Positions 16,694 to 27,091 of a stretch of DNA of 33,800 bases are shown here, piece by piece. Below the pieces are notes generated by a model. It saw nothing but the letters and a program-made list of their open reading frames with translations. It was not told where the DNA came from and searched no databases. The position numbers and the translations under genes are program-made. Source of the stretch: an uncultured Alphaproteobacteria bacterium (GTDB taxonomy: Bacteria > Pseudomonadota > Alphaproteobacteria > MPNO01 > UBA830); the NCBI GenBank assembly GCA_905479125.1, contig CAJQLI010000300.1, positions 1 through 33,800 of the forward strand, written 5' to 3'. Within the stretch, counting starts at the first letter, position 1. The number at the start of each line of letters is the position of its first letter.

Positions 16694-17506
16694 ATGCGAA
16701 TTCTGATATGCGGCGATGTGGTCGGGCGGACCGGGCGCAAGGCCGTGGTCAAGCATGTTCCCATGCTGCGCGAACGCTATGACCTCGATTTCGTCATCGT
16801 GAATGGTGAAAACGCGGCCGGCGGGTTCGGTATCACGCCGAAAATCTGCGATGAATTCTATGGCGTCGGCGTCGATGTGATCACCACCGGCAACCATGTC
16901 TGGGACCAGCGCGATATCATTCCCCATTTCGATAAAGAACCTCGGATTCTCAGGCCTGAAAATTTCCCGGCCGGGACACCGGGCAAGGGAGTTGCCGAAT
17001 TCAGGGACGCGCGCGGGCGGCGGATTGTCGTGATGCATCTGATGGCGCGATTGTTCATGGATCCGCTGGACGACCCGTTCGCGGCGATGACTGCCATGCT
17101 CAATACCTGGCGGCTTGGTGCGAATGCCGATGCCATTATTCTTGATTTTCACGGCGAGGCATCGAGCGAAAAAATGGCGATGGGCCATTTCGTCGATGGC
17201 AAGGTGTCGGTCGTGGTCGGGACACACACGCACGTGCCGACGGCGGATGCGCAGGTTTTTCCCGGCGGTACCGGCTATCAGACCGATCTCGGCATGTGTG
17301 GCGATTACGATTCCGTCATCGGCATCCGCAAGGAAATCTCGGTCGAACGCTTCGTGCGCAAGATGCCGACGGCACGGATGGAAGCGGCAGCGGAAGAGGC
17401 CACATTATGCGCCGTGATGGTCGATATCGACGATGGCACCGGGCTTGCAACCGATATCCGCCCGGTCCGCATCGGCGGACGGTTGCGCGGGGAAATGCCG
17501 GACTAG
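16694..17506 (+). CDS. TIGR00282/YmdB family metallophosphoesterase
   Basis: MRILICGDVVGRTGRKAV, VNGENAAGGFGIT, DVITTGNHVWDQRD, VVGTHTHVPTADAQ. Confidence 0.92.
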   Translation: MRILICGDVVGRTGRKAVVKHVPMLRERYDLDFVIVNGENAAGGFGITPKICDEFYGVGVDVITTGNHVWDQRDIIPHFDKEPRILRPENFPAGTPGKGVAEFRDARGRRIVVMHLMARLFMDPLDDPFAAMTAMLNTWRLGANADAIILDFHGEASSEKMAMGHFVDGKVSVVVGTHTHVPTADAQVFPGGTGYQTDLGMCGDYDSVIGIRKEISVERFVRKMPTARMEAAAEEATLCAVMVDIDDGTGLATDIRPVRIGGRLRGEMPD

Positions 17507-17640
17507 GCGACGGGCCTTAGCGGTGGCGGTCGAATTCTGTCCGCTCACGACAAATTTTGGCGTTTTCATACGTAATTCATTCGACGCCGGGGGCGTTCTC
17601 GCTGTATTGTTCGGCTCCATTGAATTTGTGAGTTGTAGAT

Positions 17641-17853
17641 ATGTTCGGATCCAGCCGCGCCCGACGCCATGACATTCCCGATGGACAGCTTTTCAAAGCG
17701 GTCGGCGGTGGCACATGGGAATATACCGGACCGGCGCCGACGGTTGCGCCAGAACCCCACGCACGCCTTGTGCGTCCGGGTGATCCGCGCACCATCAAGA
17801 TCATCTCGATGGATGCCCTGACCGATACCAGCCTGTTCGAGCGGGTTTCCTGA
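17641..17853 (+). CDS. Hypothetical small protein (70 aa)
   Basis: MFGSSRARRHDIPDGQLFKAVGGGTWEYTGPAPTVAPEPHARLVRPGDPRTIKIISMDALTDTSLFERVS; protein-like composition, but no family recognised and no clear Shine-Dalgarno. Confidence 0.5.
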   Translation: MFGSSRARRHDIPDGQLFKAVGGGTWEYTGPAPTVAPEPHARLVRPGDPRTIKIISMDALTDTSLFERVS

Positions 17854-18099
17854 TCCCGGGCAGGCGTAAGCCTCTGGACATTACGATGTAATTTGCGTCT
17901 TCCCGGCGGAGGCGCAGATTCTCCCATGGGGTAACCCATTGGCATTCATATTCCCGCCCCCGCGCCCCATTCCTGCCACATTGCAGGGTTACATCTTTGC
18001 CAATCGCCCGAATCTCGCGGAAATGTGGGGGTTCAGGGTCGCATTTGCACCAGATATGGTGTAATTTGCGGCACTTTACGGGCATCTGACGGAGCGATC

Positions 18100-18846
18100 A
18101 TGGCGGGCCATTCCAAATTCAAGAATATTCAGTTCAGAAAAGGGGCGCAGGATGCGAAGCGCGCCAAGGTTTTCACCAAGCTGATCCGCGAGCTGACGGT
18201 TGCGGCCAAGCACGGCGAAGACCCGGACGCGAACCCGCGTCTGCGTTCCGCGATCGCGGCCTCAAAAAGCGCCAATATGGCGAGGGACACCATGGAGCGC
18301 GCCATCGCGCGTGGTGCTGGCAATGACGATACCGATCAGTACGAGGAAATCCGCTACGAAGGCTATGGCCCGAAAGGCGTTGCCGTGATCGTCGAGGCCC
18401 TGACCGATAACCGCAACCGGACGGCCAGCGACGTGCGCGCCGCCTTTACGAAGTTCGGCGGCAATCTCGGCGAGACCGGGAGTGTCAATTTCATGTTCGA
18501 CCAGGTCGGCCAGGTGGACTACCCGGCCGATGTCGCGTCCGCCGACGAGGTGTTCGAGGTCGCGCTGGAGGCCGGTGCGCAGGATGTTCAGTCCTCTGAT
18601 GACGGCCACGAGATCATCTGCGAAGTGAACGATTTCAACGAAGTGCGCGACGGGCTCGAGGCAAAATTCGGCACAGCGGAATCGGCTGAACTGACATGGA
18701 AGCCGCAGAATACGGTCGAGCTCGACGCCGATAGCGCCGGCACGATGCTGAAGCTGATCGACGCGCTTGAAGATAATGACGACGTGCAGAAAGTATCGTC
18801 CAATGTCGAGATCGACGATGCCGTTCTCGAACAGCTTGCCGGCTGA
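18100..18846 (+). CDS. YebC/PmpR family transcriptional/translational regulator
   Basis: MAGHSKFKNIQFRKGAQDAKRAKVFTKLIRELTVAAKHG. ATG at 18100. Confidence 0.95.
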   Translation: MAGHSKFKNIQFRKGAQDAKRAKVFTKLIRELTVAAKHGEDPDANPRLRSAIAASKSANMARDTMERAIARGAGNDDTDQYEEIRYEGYGPKGVAVIVEALTDNRNRTASDVRAAFTKFGGNLGETGSVNFMFDQVGQVDYPADVASADEVFEVALEAGAQDVQSSDDGHEIICEVNDFNEVRDGLEAKFGTAESAELTWKPQNTVELDADSAGTMLKLIDALEDNDDVQKVSSNVEIDDAVLEQLAG

Positions 18847-18859
18847 AGGATAGAACGGG

Positions 18860-19372
18860 ATGCGCATCAGGTTGATTGGTCTTGATCCCGGTTTGCGGCG
18901 CTCCGGCTGGGGCGTCATCGAGGTCGAGGGCAGCAGCCTGATTCATGTCGCGAGCGGGGCCGTCACATCCGATGCAAAGGCATCGCTGGCCGATCGCCTG
19001 TCGCAATTATTTAACGCCCTTACCGATGTAATTTCGACCTATCGGCCGGCAGAGGCCGCGGTCGAGGAAACCTTCGTCAACAAGAACCCGGCCTCGACGC
19101 TTAAGCTCGGCCAGGCGCGCGGCGTGGTGATGCTGGCCCCGGCACAGCTCGGGATTCCGGTGGCCGAATACGCCGCGAACCTGATCAAAAAATCACTGGT
19201 GGGCAACGGTCATGCCGACAAGAACCAGGTGCAGGCGATGATCAATATCCTGTTGCCCGGCGCAAAACCCGAAACCCCGGACGCCGCCGATGCGCTTGCC
19301 GTCGCCATTTGTCATGCCCATCACCGACGCGCCAACGTTCTTGCTGAAGCCGTGTTGAGGCAATCCGCATGA
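18860..19372 (+). CDS. ruvC: Crossover junction endodeoxyribonuclease RuvC
   Basis: RLIGLDPGLRRSGWGVIE, AVEETFVNKNPASTLKLGQARGV, DAADALAVAICHAH. Confidence 0.97.
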   Translation: MRIRLIGLDPGLRRSGWGVIEVEGSSLIHVASGAVTSDAKASLADRLSQLFNALTDVISTYRPAEAAVEETFVNKNPASTLKLGQARGVVMLAPAQLGIPVAEYAANLIKKSLVGNGHADKNQVQAMINILLPGAKPETPDAADALAVAICHAHHRRANVLAEAVLRQSA

Positions 19373-19980
19373 TTGCGAAGCTGACCGGTATTCTCGATTC
19401 CGTCGGTGACGACTGGGCCATACTCGATGTCGGCGGGGTCGGCTATCTGGTGTTCTGTTCGAGCCGGACGCTGGCACAACTGCCCGGCACCGGCGAGGCG
19501 GTCTCCTTCGTGATAGAGACCCATATCCGCGAAGATCATATTCATCTGTACGGCTTCCTCGACCATGCCGAACGCGACTGGTTCAAGCTGCTGACGACTG
19601 TGCAGGGTGTCGGCGCAAAGGTCGGGCTCGGTATTCAGTCGGTGCTCGGCCCGAAGGAGTTGACCGACGCGATCCTCGCCCAGGACAAGGGCATGATTAC
19701 CCGCGCGCCCGGGGTTGGTCCGAAGCTGGCGACAAGGCTGCTGACCGAATTGAAAGACAAGGTCGGTGGGATGGCATCGGTCGCACCTGCGATGGCGGGT
19801 GCCGTTGCCGCAAACGATACCGACCGGGCTGCAATGGAAGATGCGGTCTCGGCGCTGGTCAATCTCGGCTACCGCCGGGGTGATGCTTTCGGTGCCGTGA
19901 CCGGCGCCATGCGCAGTATCGGCGATGATGCCGGGGTTGAAGACCTGATCCGTGCCGGGCTCAAGGAGCTCACGGCATGA
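19369..19980 (+). CDS. ruvA: Holliday junction branch migration protein RuvA
   Basis: [60 protein letters not shown]; overlaps ruvC by ATGA. Confidence 0.97.
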   Translation: MIAKLTGILDSVGDDWAILDVGGVGYLVFCSSRTLAQLPGTGEAVSFVIETHIREDHIHLYGFLDHAERDWFKLLTTVQGVGAKVGLGIQSVLGPKELTDAILAQDKGMITRAPGVGPKLATRLLTELKDKVGGMASVAPAMAGAVAANDTDRAAMEDAVSALVNLGYRRGDAFGAVTGAMRSIGDDAGVEDLIRAGLKELTA

Positions 19981-21023
19981 ACGATGCCAGACCAATCGCA
20001 CCGGGCTTTGGCGAAGACGATCTCGGCGAAGGCCATGTCCGCCCGCAACAGCTGGATGATTTCGTCGGCCAGCCGGCGCTGCGCCAGAACCTTCGCGTGT
20101 TTGTCGAGGCCGCCCGCGGGCGCGCCGAGGCAATGGATCATGTATTGTTTCACGGTCCGCCGGGCCTGGGTAAAACCACGCTGGCACAGATTGTGTCGCG
20201 CGAACTCGGTGTCGGTTTCCGCGCGACGTCCGGGCCGGTGATTGCCAAGTCCGGGGACCTCGCCGCGATCCTCACCAACCTGGAACCGCGGGATGTTCTG
20301 TTCATCGACGAGATCCACCGTCTTAATCCGGCAGTAGAGGAAATCCTCTATCCGGCAATGGAAGACGGCAAGCTCGACCTGATCATCGGCGAGGGGCCGT
20401 CTGCGCGTTCGGTGCAGATTGAACTGCCGCCGTTTACGCTGGTCGGCGCGACCACGCGCTCCGGCCTGCTGACGACACCGCTGCGCGAACGGTTCGGCAT
20501 TCCGCTGCGGCTTGAGTTCTACAATATCGACGACCTTGTCAAAATTGTCCGCCGGTGTGCCGGCGTGCTCGGCGTGACCGTCACCGCTGACGGGGCGACC
20601 GAGGTTGCGGCGCGGTCGCGCGGCACGCCGCGGGTTGCCGTCCGGCTGCTCCGCCGGGTCCGTGATTTTGCCGGCGTTGCAGGGGCAGACGCGATCGACG
20701 CGAAGCTTGCCGACCACGCGCTTGGCCAGCTCGAAGTCGACAAGATCGGCCTCGATTCCATGGATCGCCGCTACCTGCTGTGCATTGCGGATAATTATGC
20801 TGGCGGCCCGGTCGGGGTCGATACGCTGGCGGCCGCGTTGTCCGAGCAGCGTGACGCAATCGAAGACGTGATCGAGCCCTTCCTGCTGCAGTCGGGTCTG
20901 TTGCAGCGCACGCCGCGCGGCCGGATGCTGACACTGAATGCCTATCGTCATCTCGGCGTATCGGCGCCGAAAGAATACGATTCCCAGATGGACCTGCTGT
21001 CGCGGGAAGACGGCGATGACTGA
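19977..21023 (+). CDS. ruvB: Holliday junction branch migration ATPase RuvB
   Basis: [12 protein letters not shown]-like start, [20 protein letters not shown] (Walker A), [30 protein letters not shown]. Confidence 0.97.
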   Translation: MNDARPIAPGFGEDDLGEGHVRPQQLDDFVGQPALRQNLRVFVEAARGRAEAMDHVLFHGPPGLGKTTLAQIVSRELGVGFRATSGPVIAKSGDLAAILTNLEPRDVLFIDEIHRLNPAVEEILYPAMEDGKLDLIIGEGPSARSVQIELPPFTLVGATTRSGLLTTPLRERFGIPLRLEFYNIDDLVKIVRRCAGVLGVTVTADGATEVAARSRGTPRVAVRLLRRVRDFAGVAGADAIDAKLADHALGQLEVDKIGLDSMDRRYLLCIADNYAGGPVGVDTLAAALSEQRDAIEDVIEPFLLQSGLLQRTPRGRMLTLNAYRHLGVSAPKEYDSQMDLLSREDGDD

Positions 21024-21444
21024 TATCAGCGCCGAACACGTGTTCCCGGTCCGGGTCTATTACGAGGACACCGATGCGGGTGGCGTGGTTTATCACAGTA
21101 ACTACCTGCGTTTTGCCGAGCGCGCGCGCACGGAACTGCTGCGTGATTTCGGGATCGATCATCAGAGCCTGCTGGCCGATGACGGGCTGATGTTTGCCGT
21201 CCGCCGCTGTGAGGCCGAATACGTTCTGCCCGCGCATCTCGATGACGCGCTGGATGTCCGCACCCGCTGCATTGAATCGTCCGCCGCGAGCTTTTGGCTC
21301 GAACAGCTGGTTCAGCGCGGCGGCGAAACACTGGTTGAGATGAAAGTGCGGCTGGTCTGTCTGAAACCGGGTGGCCGCCCAGCTCGTATCCCGCCGTTCC
21401 TGCGCTCGGCGCTGGATCGTGCCGCTGCCCATACGAAACACTAA
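21016..21444 (+). CDS. ybgC: Tol-Pal system-associated acyl-CoA thioesterase
   Basis: [40 protein letters not shown] at 21016 overlaps the end of ruvB. Confidence 0.93.
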   Translation: MTDISAEHVFPVRVYYEDTDAGGVVYHSNYLRFAERARTELLRDFGIDHQSLLADDGLMFAVRRCEAEYVLPAHLDDALDVRTRCIESSAASFWLEQLVQRGGETLVEMKVRLVCLKPGGRPARIPPFLRSALDRAAAHTKH

Positions 21445-21462
21445 GAAACGAACGGAAGCTCC

Positions 21463-22188
21463 ATGGAAACAACCGCCGTACAGTCCGCCGCCCTCGCAGG
21501 TTCAGTCGTCCACGATATGTCGATCTGGGGTCTGTTCATGCAGGCGGATATCATCGTCAAGGCGGTGATGATCGGCCTCGTCCTCGCCTCTTTCTGGTGC
21601 TGGGCGATCATCTTCGAAAAAATCATGCGGATGCGCCGCCTGCGCCGCCAGGCAAGCCAGTTCGAGGAAAGCTTCTGGTCGGGGGGCTCGCTCGACGATC
21701 TCTTTGACCGTATCGGCTCGCGCCCGGTTGATCCGATGTCGTCGGTGTTTTCATCGGCGATGCGCGAATGGCGCCGTTCGACTTCTCGTGGCGGAAAAGA
21801 CAGCGATCAGCATCACAGCCTGTCGGAACGCATCGACCGGGTGATGCAGATCACCCTGAACCGCGAACTTGAACAGCTTGAACGCTACATGACGTTTCTG
21901 GCCTCTGTCGGGTCGACTGCGCCGTTTATCGGCCTGTTCGGCACCGTCTGGGGAATCATGAACAGTTTCGCCGCCATCGCCGTCAGCAAGAACACGTCTC
22001 TTGCGGTCGTTGCGCCCGGTATTGCCGAGGCGCTTTTTGCGACGGCACTCGGGCTTGTCGCGGCGATACCGGCGGTCGTCGCCTATAACAAGCTGTCGAC
22101 CGATATAAACAGGTATGCCGGCCGCCTCGAAGCGTTTGCCGGCGAGTTCGGGACGATCCTGTCGCGCCAGAACGAGGATGAGGCCTGA
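21463..22188 (+). CDS. tolQ: Tol-Pal system protein TolQ
   Basis: MSIWGLFMQADIIVKAVMIGLVLASFWCWAIIFEK...FLASVGSTAPFIGLFGTVWGIMNSF. Confidence 0.97.
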   Translation: METTAVQSAALAGSVVHDMSIWGLFMQADIIVKAVMIGLVLASFWCWAIIFEKIMRMRRLRRQASQFEESFWSGGSLDDLFDRIGSRPVDPMSSVFSSAMREWRRSTSRGGKDSDQHHSLSERIDRVMQITLNRELEQLERYMTFLASVGSTAPFIGLFGTVWGIMNSFAAIAVSKNTSLAVVAPGIAEALFATALGLVAAIPAVVAYNKLSTDINRYAGRLEAFAGEFGTILSRQNEDEA

Positions 22189-22191
22189 GCC

Positions 22192-22653
22192 ATGGCAATG
22201 ATGTCAGGAAACGGCGGTCGGGGCAGGCGAAACAGGCGGGGCAGCTATGTGCCGATGTCTGAAATCAACGTGACGCCCATGGTCGACGTCATGCTGGTGC
22301 TCCTCGTTGTCTTTATGGTGTCTGCGCCGCTGATGACCGTCGGCGTGCCGGTCGACCTGCCGAAAACCGATGCCTCGCAGATGGTCGGCCAGGACGAGCC
22401 CTTGGTGGTGAGCGTCAATGATAAGGGCGAGGTTTTTCTCCAGGAAACCAAAATCACCCTCGAACAGCTGGTGCCGCGACTGGTGGCGATTACGCAGAAT
22501 AAAAAAGACACGCGCATTTTCGTGCGCGGCGACAAGGCTATCGCCTATGGGCAGGTGATGGAGGTTATGGGGACCGTAAATCTGGCGGGCTTTACCCGCG
22601 TGGCGCTCCTGACCCAGTTACCGACGGGAACAGGCGCCGGAGGGGCAAAGTGA
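22192..22653 (+). CDS. tolR: Tol-Pal system protein TolR (ExbD family)
   Basis: MSEINVTPMVDVMLVLLVVFMVSAPLMTVGVPVDLPKTDA. Confidence 0.97.
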   Translation: MAMMSGNGGRGRRNRRGSYVPMSEINVTPMVDVMLVLLVVFMVSAPLMTVGVPVDLPKTDASQMVGQDEPLVVSVNDKGEVFLQETKITLEQLVPRLVAITQNKKDTRIFVRGDKAIAYGQVMEVMGTVNLAGFTRVALLTQLPTGTGAGGAK

Positions 22654-22656
22654 ACC

Positions 22657-23604
22657 ATGCGGTATGGCGCGATATTCTCCGGACTGCTGCATCTCGTGAT
22701 TCTGATCGTCGTGATCGTCGGGATTCCCGGCATCCTGCAGTCGGATCGTCGGGAAATAGTGCCGATTTCGGTCGAGGTCGTATCGATCGAGGAACTGGCG
22801 AAGCAGACCGAAAAGAAGAGGCCGCCAAAGCCTGTGGCCAAAAAACCGCCGCCCAAGAAATCACCGCCCAAAAAACCGGACCCGCCGAAGGCGACGAAAA
22901 AACCGCCTCCGCCGCCAGCGCCACCCAAAACCCCTCCACCTGTCGCGCCGAAGCCGCCCGAAGTGAAGCCGGAACCCGCGCCGAAAGCGCCCGAAGTCAA
23001 ACCGGAACCGGTGCCGAAACCGAAAGCTGCTCCGGCGCCGAAACCAAAGGCGAAGCCAGCGCCGCCGAAGAAACCGAAAACACAGGTTACGGCAAAAACA
23101 CCGCCGGCACCGAAGCCGAAGCGCAAGCCCAAACCGCCGCCGCCCAAGCCCGACGAATTTCAGTCACTGCTGAAAAACCTGGCGAAAGACCGCCGCGCCG
23201 CGGAGAAGGCGAAAGCCGATGCGCCGGTCAAGGTAGCGAAGCAGGCGGTAGAGACGCCCAGGCGCTCTGCCCTGCAGGACCGGCGAATTGCGGCGGGCCT
23301 GTCCCAGGCGATCAATCAGCAGATCACGCCGTGCTGGAAAATCCAGGCGGGCGCCAAGGATGCCGCCAATATGAGCGTGGCCGTCAATATCCGGCTGAAC
23401 CCCGACGGCTCGCTGAGCGGTGTGCCAAAGATCGAGGATACGGCACGGCTCGGACGCGACCCGTTTTTCCGGGCGGTCGCCGAAAGTGCGCAACGCGCCT
23501 TGCGGGACCCGGCCTGTATGCCGCTGAAGCTGCCATACGAAAATTACGACCTCTGGAAAAACATCATCTTCACGTTTGACCCCAAGGAAGCGCTTGGACA
23601 ATGA
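22657..23604 (+). CDS. tolA: TolA-like energy-transducing protein
   Basis: N-terminal TM helix, Lys/Pro/Ala-rich linker, C-terminal [36 protein letters not shown], between tolR and tolB. Confidence 0.9.
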   Translation: MRYGAIFSGLLHLVILIVVIVGIPGILQSDRREIVPISVEVVSIEELAKQTEKKRPPKPVAKKPPPKKSPPKKPDPPKATKKPPPPPAPPKTPPPVAPKPPEVKPEPAPKAPEVKPEPVPKPKAAPAPKPKAKPAPPKKPKTQVTAKTPPAPKPKRKPKPPPPKPDEFQSLLKNLAKDRRAAEKAKADAPVKVAKQAVETPRRSALQDRRIAAGLSQAINQQITPCWKIQAGAKDAANMSVAVNIRLNPDGSLSGVPKIEDTARLGRDPFFRAVAESAQRALRDPACMPLKLPYENYDLWKNIIFTFDPKEALGQ

Positions 23605-24956
23605 AAATACTTTGTAGCATTGGGGCATTTGCCCGGCTGGCCGGGATGTCCATCTCCGCAGCGATGATCTTCGTTGTCGCCGTGGCGGCGCCCGCGGAGG
23701 CACAGCTGCGCGTCGATATAACGCGGGGCACAGTCGAGCCTATGCCGATTGCCATCCCCGAATTTTTTGGCAAGACGCCGCAGGAGATAGATACCGGCCG
23801 TAAGATGGCAAACCTGATCTCGGCAGACCTTGAACGTTCCGGGCTGTTCAGGCCGATCGATCGTCGCGCCTTCATTCAGAAGGTCGCGGCGTTGCGGGTG
23901 AAGCCACGTTTCGGCGACTGGCGTCAGATCAATGCTCAGGCGCTGGTCGCGGGCAGCACGCAGGCCCAGCGCGACGGCCGCCTGAAAGTGGAATTCCGCC
24001 TGTGGGACGTCTTCGGCGAAGTGCAGATGACGGGGCTTGCCTATTTCACCGCGCCGGATAACTGGCGCCGCGTGGCCCATATAATTGCCGACGAGATCTA
24101 CAAGCGGATTACCGGCGAAAGCGGGTATTTCGATACGCGCGTGGTTTATATCTCTGAGCAGGGCCCTCCCAACCGGCGGATTAAGCGCCTCGCCATCATG
24201 GACCAGGACGGCGCCAACCACCGTTTCCTGACCGATGGTCGGGCATTGGTTCTGACACCGCGTTTCTCGCCCCAGGCGCAGGAAATAACCTATCTGTCCT
24301 ATGGCACAGGGCAGCCGCGGGTCTATATCTACAATATCGATACCGGCCAGCAGGAAGTCCTTGGTAATTTCCCCAGCATGACCTTCGCCCCCCGGTTTTC
24401 ACCGGATGGCAAAAAAGTCGTCATGAGCATGGCGCAGGACGGTAACTCCGAAATCTATTCGATGGATTTGCGCACCCGTCGGACCGCGCGTCTCACCCGG
24501 CATCCGTCAATCGACACCTCCCCGTCCTATGCGCCGGATGGACGCCAGATCGTCTTCACATCGGACAGGGGCGGTGCGCAACAGATTTACGTGATGAATG
24601 CCAATGGCGGTGGCGTAAAACGGATCAGTTTCGGACGAGGTGAATATTCAACCCCCGTGTGGTCTCCGCGCGGCGACCTGATCGCCTTTACGCGAATCAC
24701 CGGCGGTGTCTTCTCCATCGGAGTGATGCGGCCCGACGGATCGGGGGAACGGCTGCTGACGGACGGGTTCCACGTCGAAGGACCGACCTGGGCACCCAAC
24801 GGCCGCGTGCTGATGTATTTCCGCGAAGAGCGGGGGAACGGACGCACCGGAAGCACGTCGAAACTCTATTCGATCGATCTGACAGGTAATAATGAACGTG
24901 TTGTGGCGATCCCCGGTGGGGGCTCCGATCCGGCATGGTCCCCCCTTGTGAAGTGA
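23601..24956 (+). CDS. tolB: Tol-Pal system beta-propeller protein TolB
   Basis: Signal peptide, then [67 protein letters not shown] propeller repeats. Confidence 0.97.
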   Translation: MKILCSIGAFARLAGMSISAAMIFVVAVAAPAEAQLRVDITRGTVEPMPIAIPEFFGKTPQEIDTGRKMANLISADLERSGLFRPIDRRAFIQKVAALRVKPRFGDWRQINAQALVAGSTQAQRDGRLKVEFRLWDVFGEVQMTGLAYFTAPDNWRRVAHIIADEIYKRITGESGYFDTRVVYISEQGPPNRRIKRLAIMDQDGANHRFLTDGRALVLTPRFSPQAQEITYLSYGTGQPRVYIYNIDTGQQEVLGNFPSMTFAPRFSPDGKKVVMSMAQDGNSEIYSMDLRTRRTARLTRHPSIDTSPSYAPDGRQIVFTSDRGGAQQIYVMNANGGGVKRISFGRGEYSTPVWSPRGDLIAFTRITGGVFSIGVMRPDGSGERLLTDGFHVEGPTWAPNGRVLMYFREERGNGRTGSTSKLYSIDLTGNNERVVAIPGGGSDPAWSPLVK

Positions 24957-25129
24957 CGGGACGACGTGATGACAAAGTCAGTGCCGGGTGGTTTTCGGTT
25001 GAACTCGCATAAACGTGCGCCACATACCCTTGATAAATCTTGTGATTTCGGACTGCCAGAACTAGTATTCGTGACTTCTGCGATACTGAATTTCAACTCC
25101 TTGCCAAATTCCGATTGGGGGAAAATCTG

Positions 25130-25678
25130 ATGCGATTCTCATATGTCATTTGTGCGTTGGCCGGACTTGCGCTCGCGGCGTGCGAATCGTCTCCGGAAGT
25201 AAATTCCAGCGCAACCGGCGACGGTTCTTCCTCCGGCGCCGCCAGCCAGTCGGGCACGGGCGGACCCGTCACCAGCGGTGTCACCAGCCAGCAGGTTACG
25301 GCGCAGGCCCCGGGCAGCGCAGAGGATTTCGTCGTCAATGTCGGGGACCGGGTGCTGTTCGGTCTGAACCGCTTCGATCTGTCGCCTGAGGCGCGGACGA
25401 CGGTTGAGAACCAGGTCATCTGGCTCAAACGTTTTCCTTCCGTCACGATCACCGTCGAAGGTCATGCCGACGAACGTGGAACCCGCGAATACAACCTTGC
25501 GCTCGGCGAACGCCGCGCGAACTCGTTACGCGATTACATGATCGCACTCGGCGTCGATCCGAACCGGGTGAAAACGTTGAGCTACGGCAAGGAACGCCCG
25601 GTTGATCCGGCATCGAACGAGGAAGCCTGGTCGCGCAACCGTCGTGCGGTTACGGTCGTCGACGGCGTCACCGGCTGA
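25130..25678 (+). CDS. pal: Peptidoglycan-associated lipoprotein Pal
   Basis: Lipobox LAACES; VTITVEGHADERGTREYNLALGERRANSLRDYMIALGV. ATG at 25130 preceded by GGGGGAAAA; the ORF-track TTG start at 25115 is less likely. Confidence 0.95.
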   Translation: MRFSYVICALAGLALAACESSPEVNSSATGDGSSSGAASQSGTGGPVTSGVTSQQVTAQAPGSAEDFVVNVGDRVLFGLNRFDLSPEARTTVENQVIWLKRFPSVTITVEGHADERGTREYNLALGERRANSLRDYMIALGVDPNRVKTLSYGKERPVDPASNEEAWSRNRRAVTVVDGVTG

Positions 25679-25821
25679 GGAACATCCCGCCCGGTTTCCG
25701 TATGACGCGGATGTCTGTTACGCGGTGACCGGGCGCCACATTATCGCCACGATGTTCCGGTATGCTCTGCTTTCAGGGTGACCCGGGAAACGGGGTGCGG
25801 GATTTGGGGATGCGTCATCCG

Positions 25822-25893
25822 GATCCCGGTTTTTGGTTAGAATCCGGTTTTTAGATGGGCTCGGGTTTTTAGTGGGCTACGGTTTTCAACGGC
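25822..25893. repeat. Degenerate tandem repeat, about 4 units of 16-19 bp (core TCCGGTTTTTAG...GGGC)
   Basis: ATCCCGGTTTTTGGTTAGA / ATCCGGTTTTTAGATGGGC / TCGGGTTTTTAGTGGGC / TACGGTTTTCAACGGC. Confidence 0.6.
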
Positions 25894-25912
25894 GAAGCAG
25901 CGGCATGACAGT

Positions 25913-27091
25913 ATGAGAGCAACCTCCATTTTCAAGCGTCGTCTTCCGTCAGCGTTTTCGGGTTCCGTTATATGCGCGACGCTGGTGTGTCTTGCGGTGA
26001 TTGTCCCGTCCGTTCCGGTGCAGGCGCAGAACACCGGCATGCAGGAATTGCTGAACCGGGTTGAACGCCTGCAACGTGAACTGTCCACCCTGCAACGCCA
26101 GGTTTACAAGGGCGAAGCTCCACCGGCATCGGCTGCGACACCGCTTGCGCCCGCGGCAGGTGATCCGCGCAACGCTGCCCGGAATTCAATCCGGATCAGC
26201 CAGCTTGAGAATGAGCTTCAGCAACTGACCGGGCGTATCGAAGAAATCGGTTTCCGCACGCAGCAAATTCAGTCACGTCTCGAAAAACTGGTTTCCGATA
26301 TGGACCAGCGACTGACGGCGCTTGAAGGCGGCACGCAACGGGGGGATGCGCCGCAAAGCGTCAGCCCGCCGTCGAATGTCGGTCTTGCCCTGCGGCCACC
26401 TGCTGGTGCCGCCGTGCAGCCGGCGCCGGTGGGAAGCCCGGTCGTGACGCCGCTTCCGTCTCCGCCAAATAGTCAGGCCCTGCCTCAGCCTCAGTCTCAA
26501 TCTCAGCCTCAGCCAAAGGGGGCGCCGCCGGGTGTACTCGGTACCATCCCGGCGGGCATGGCGGTGTCGACCCCGCGCGGTCCGGCAACTGTACCGCCCC
26601 AGCCGCCGCTTCGCGCACAGCCTGCGCCACCTGCAGCGCCAGCGTCCCAATCGGCTGCTGTTGCGCCCGCTGCTGCAAGCCCCGCCTCGATTCTCCCGGC
26701 GGGGCCGCCACAGGCGCAGTATGATTACGCATTATCGCTGATGCTTCAGAAGCAGGATTTCGCCAAGGCGGAAACAGCGTTGGCGGCTTTTATCGAACAG
26801 AACCCCAAAGACGGCCTGGCCGGAAATGCGCATTACTGGCTGGGTGAGACCTATTATGTCCGCAAGAGCTACCAGGAAGCGGCGTTTGCCTTTGCCGAGA
26901 GTTTTCAGAAATTCCCCAAGGGCAACAAGGCCCCGGACAGCCTGCTGAAACTCGGCATGTCGCTGGACCGGCTCGAAAAACGCCGTGAAGCCTGTACGGC
27001 CTATTCCCGATTGCTCTCTTCATATCCGAATGCCGGTGCGCGGCTGAAAGCCCGCGTCAAGCGGGAACAGAGCCGGGCCAAGTGCCGTTGA
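25913..27091 (+). CDS. cpoB: Cell division coordinator CpoB / YbgF (TPR)
   Basis: Signal peptide, coiled coil, Pro/Gln linker, C-terminal QYDYALSLMLQKQDFAKAETALAAFIEQNPKDGLAGNAHYWLGETYYVRKSYQEAAFAFAESFQKFPKGNKAPDSLLKLGMSL. Confidence 0.93.
   Translation: MRATSIFKRRLPSAFSGSVICATLVCLAVIVPSVPVQAQNTGMQELLNRVERLQRELSTLQRQVYKGEAPPASAATPLAPAAGDPRNAARNSIRISQLENELQQLTGRIEEIGFRTQQIQSRLEKLVSDMDQRLTALEGGTQRGDAPQSVSPPSNVGLALRPPAGAAVQPAPVGSPVVTPLPSPPNSQALPQPQSQSQPQPKGAPPGVLGTIPAGMAVSTPRGPATVPPQPPLRAQPAPPAAPASQSAAVAPAAASPASILPAGPPQAQYDYALSLMLQKQDFAKAETALAAFIEQNPKDGLAGNAHYWLGETYYVRKSYQEAAFAFAESFQKFPKGNKAPDSLLKLGMSLDRLEKRREACTAYSRLLSSYPNAGARLKARVKREQSRAKCR

Noticed and set aside
22650-23579. 309-aa ORF in another frame of tolA (and the Gly-rich minus-strand ORF 22545-23147)
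   Set aside because: tolA is clearly the coding frame; the Lys/Pro/Ala repeats create long stop-free alternative frames.
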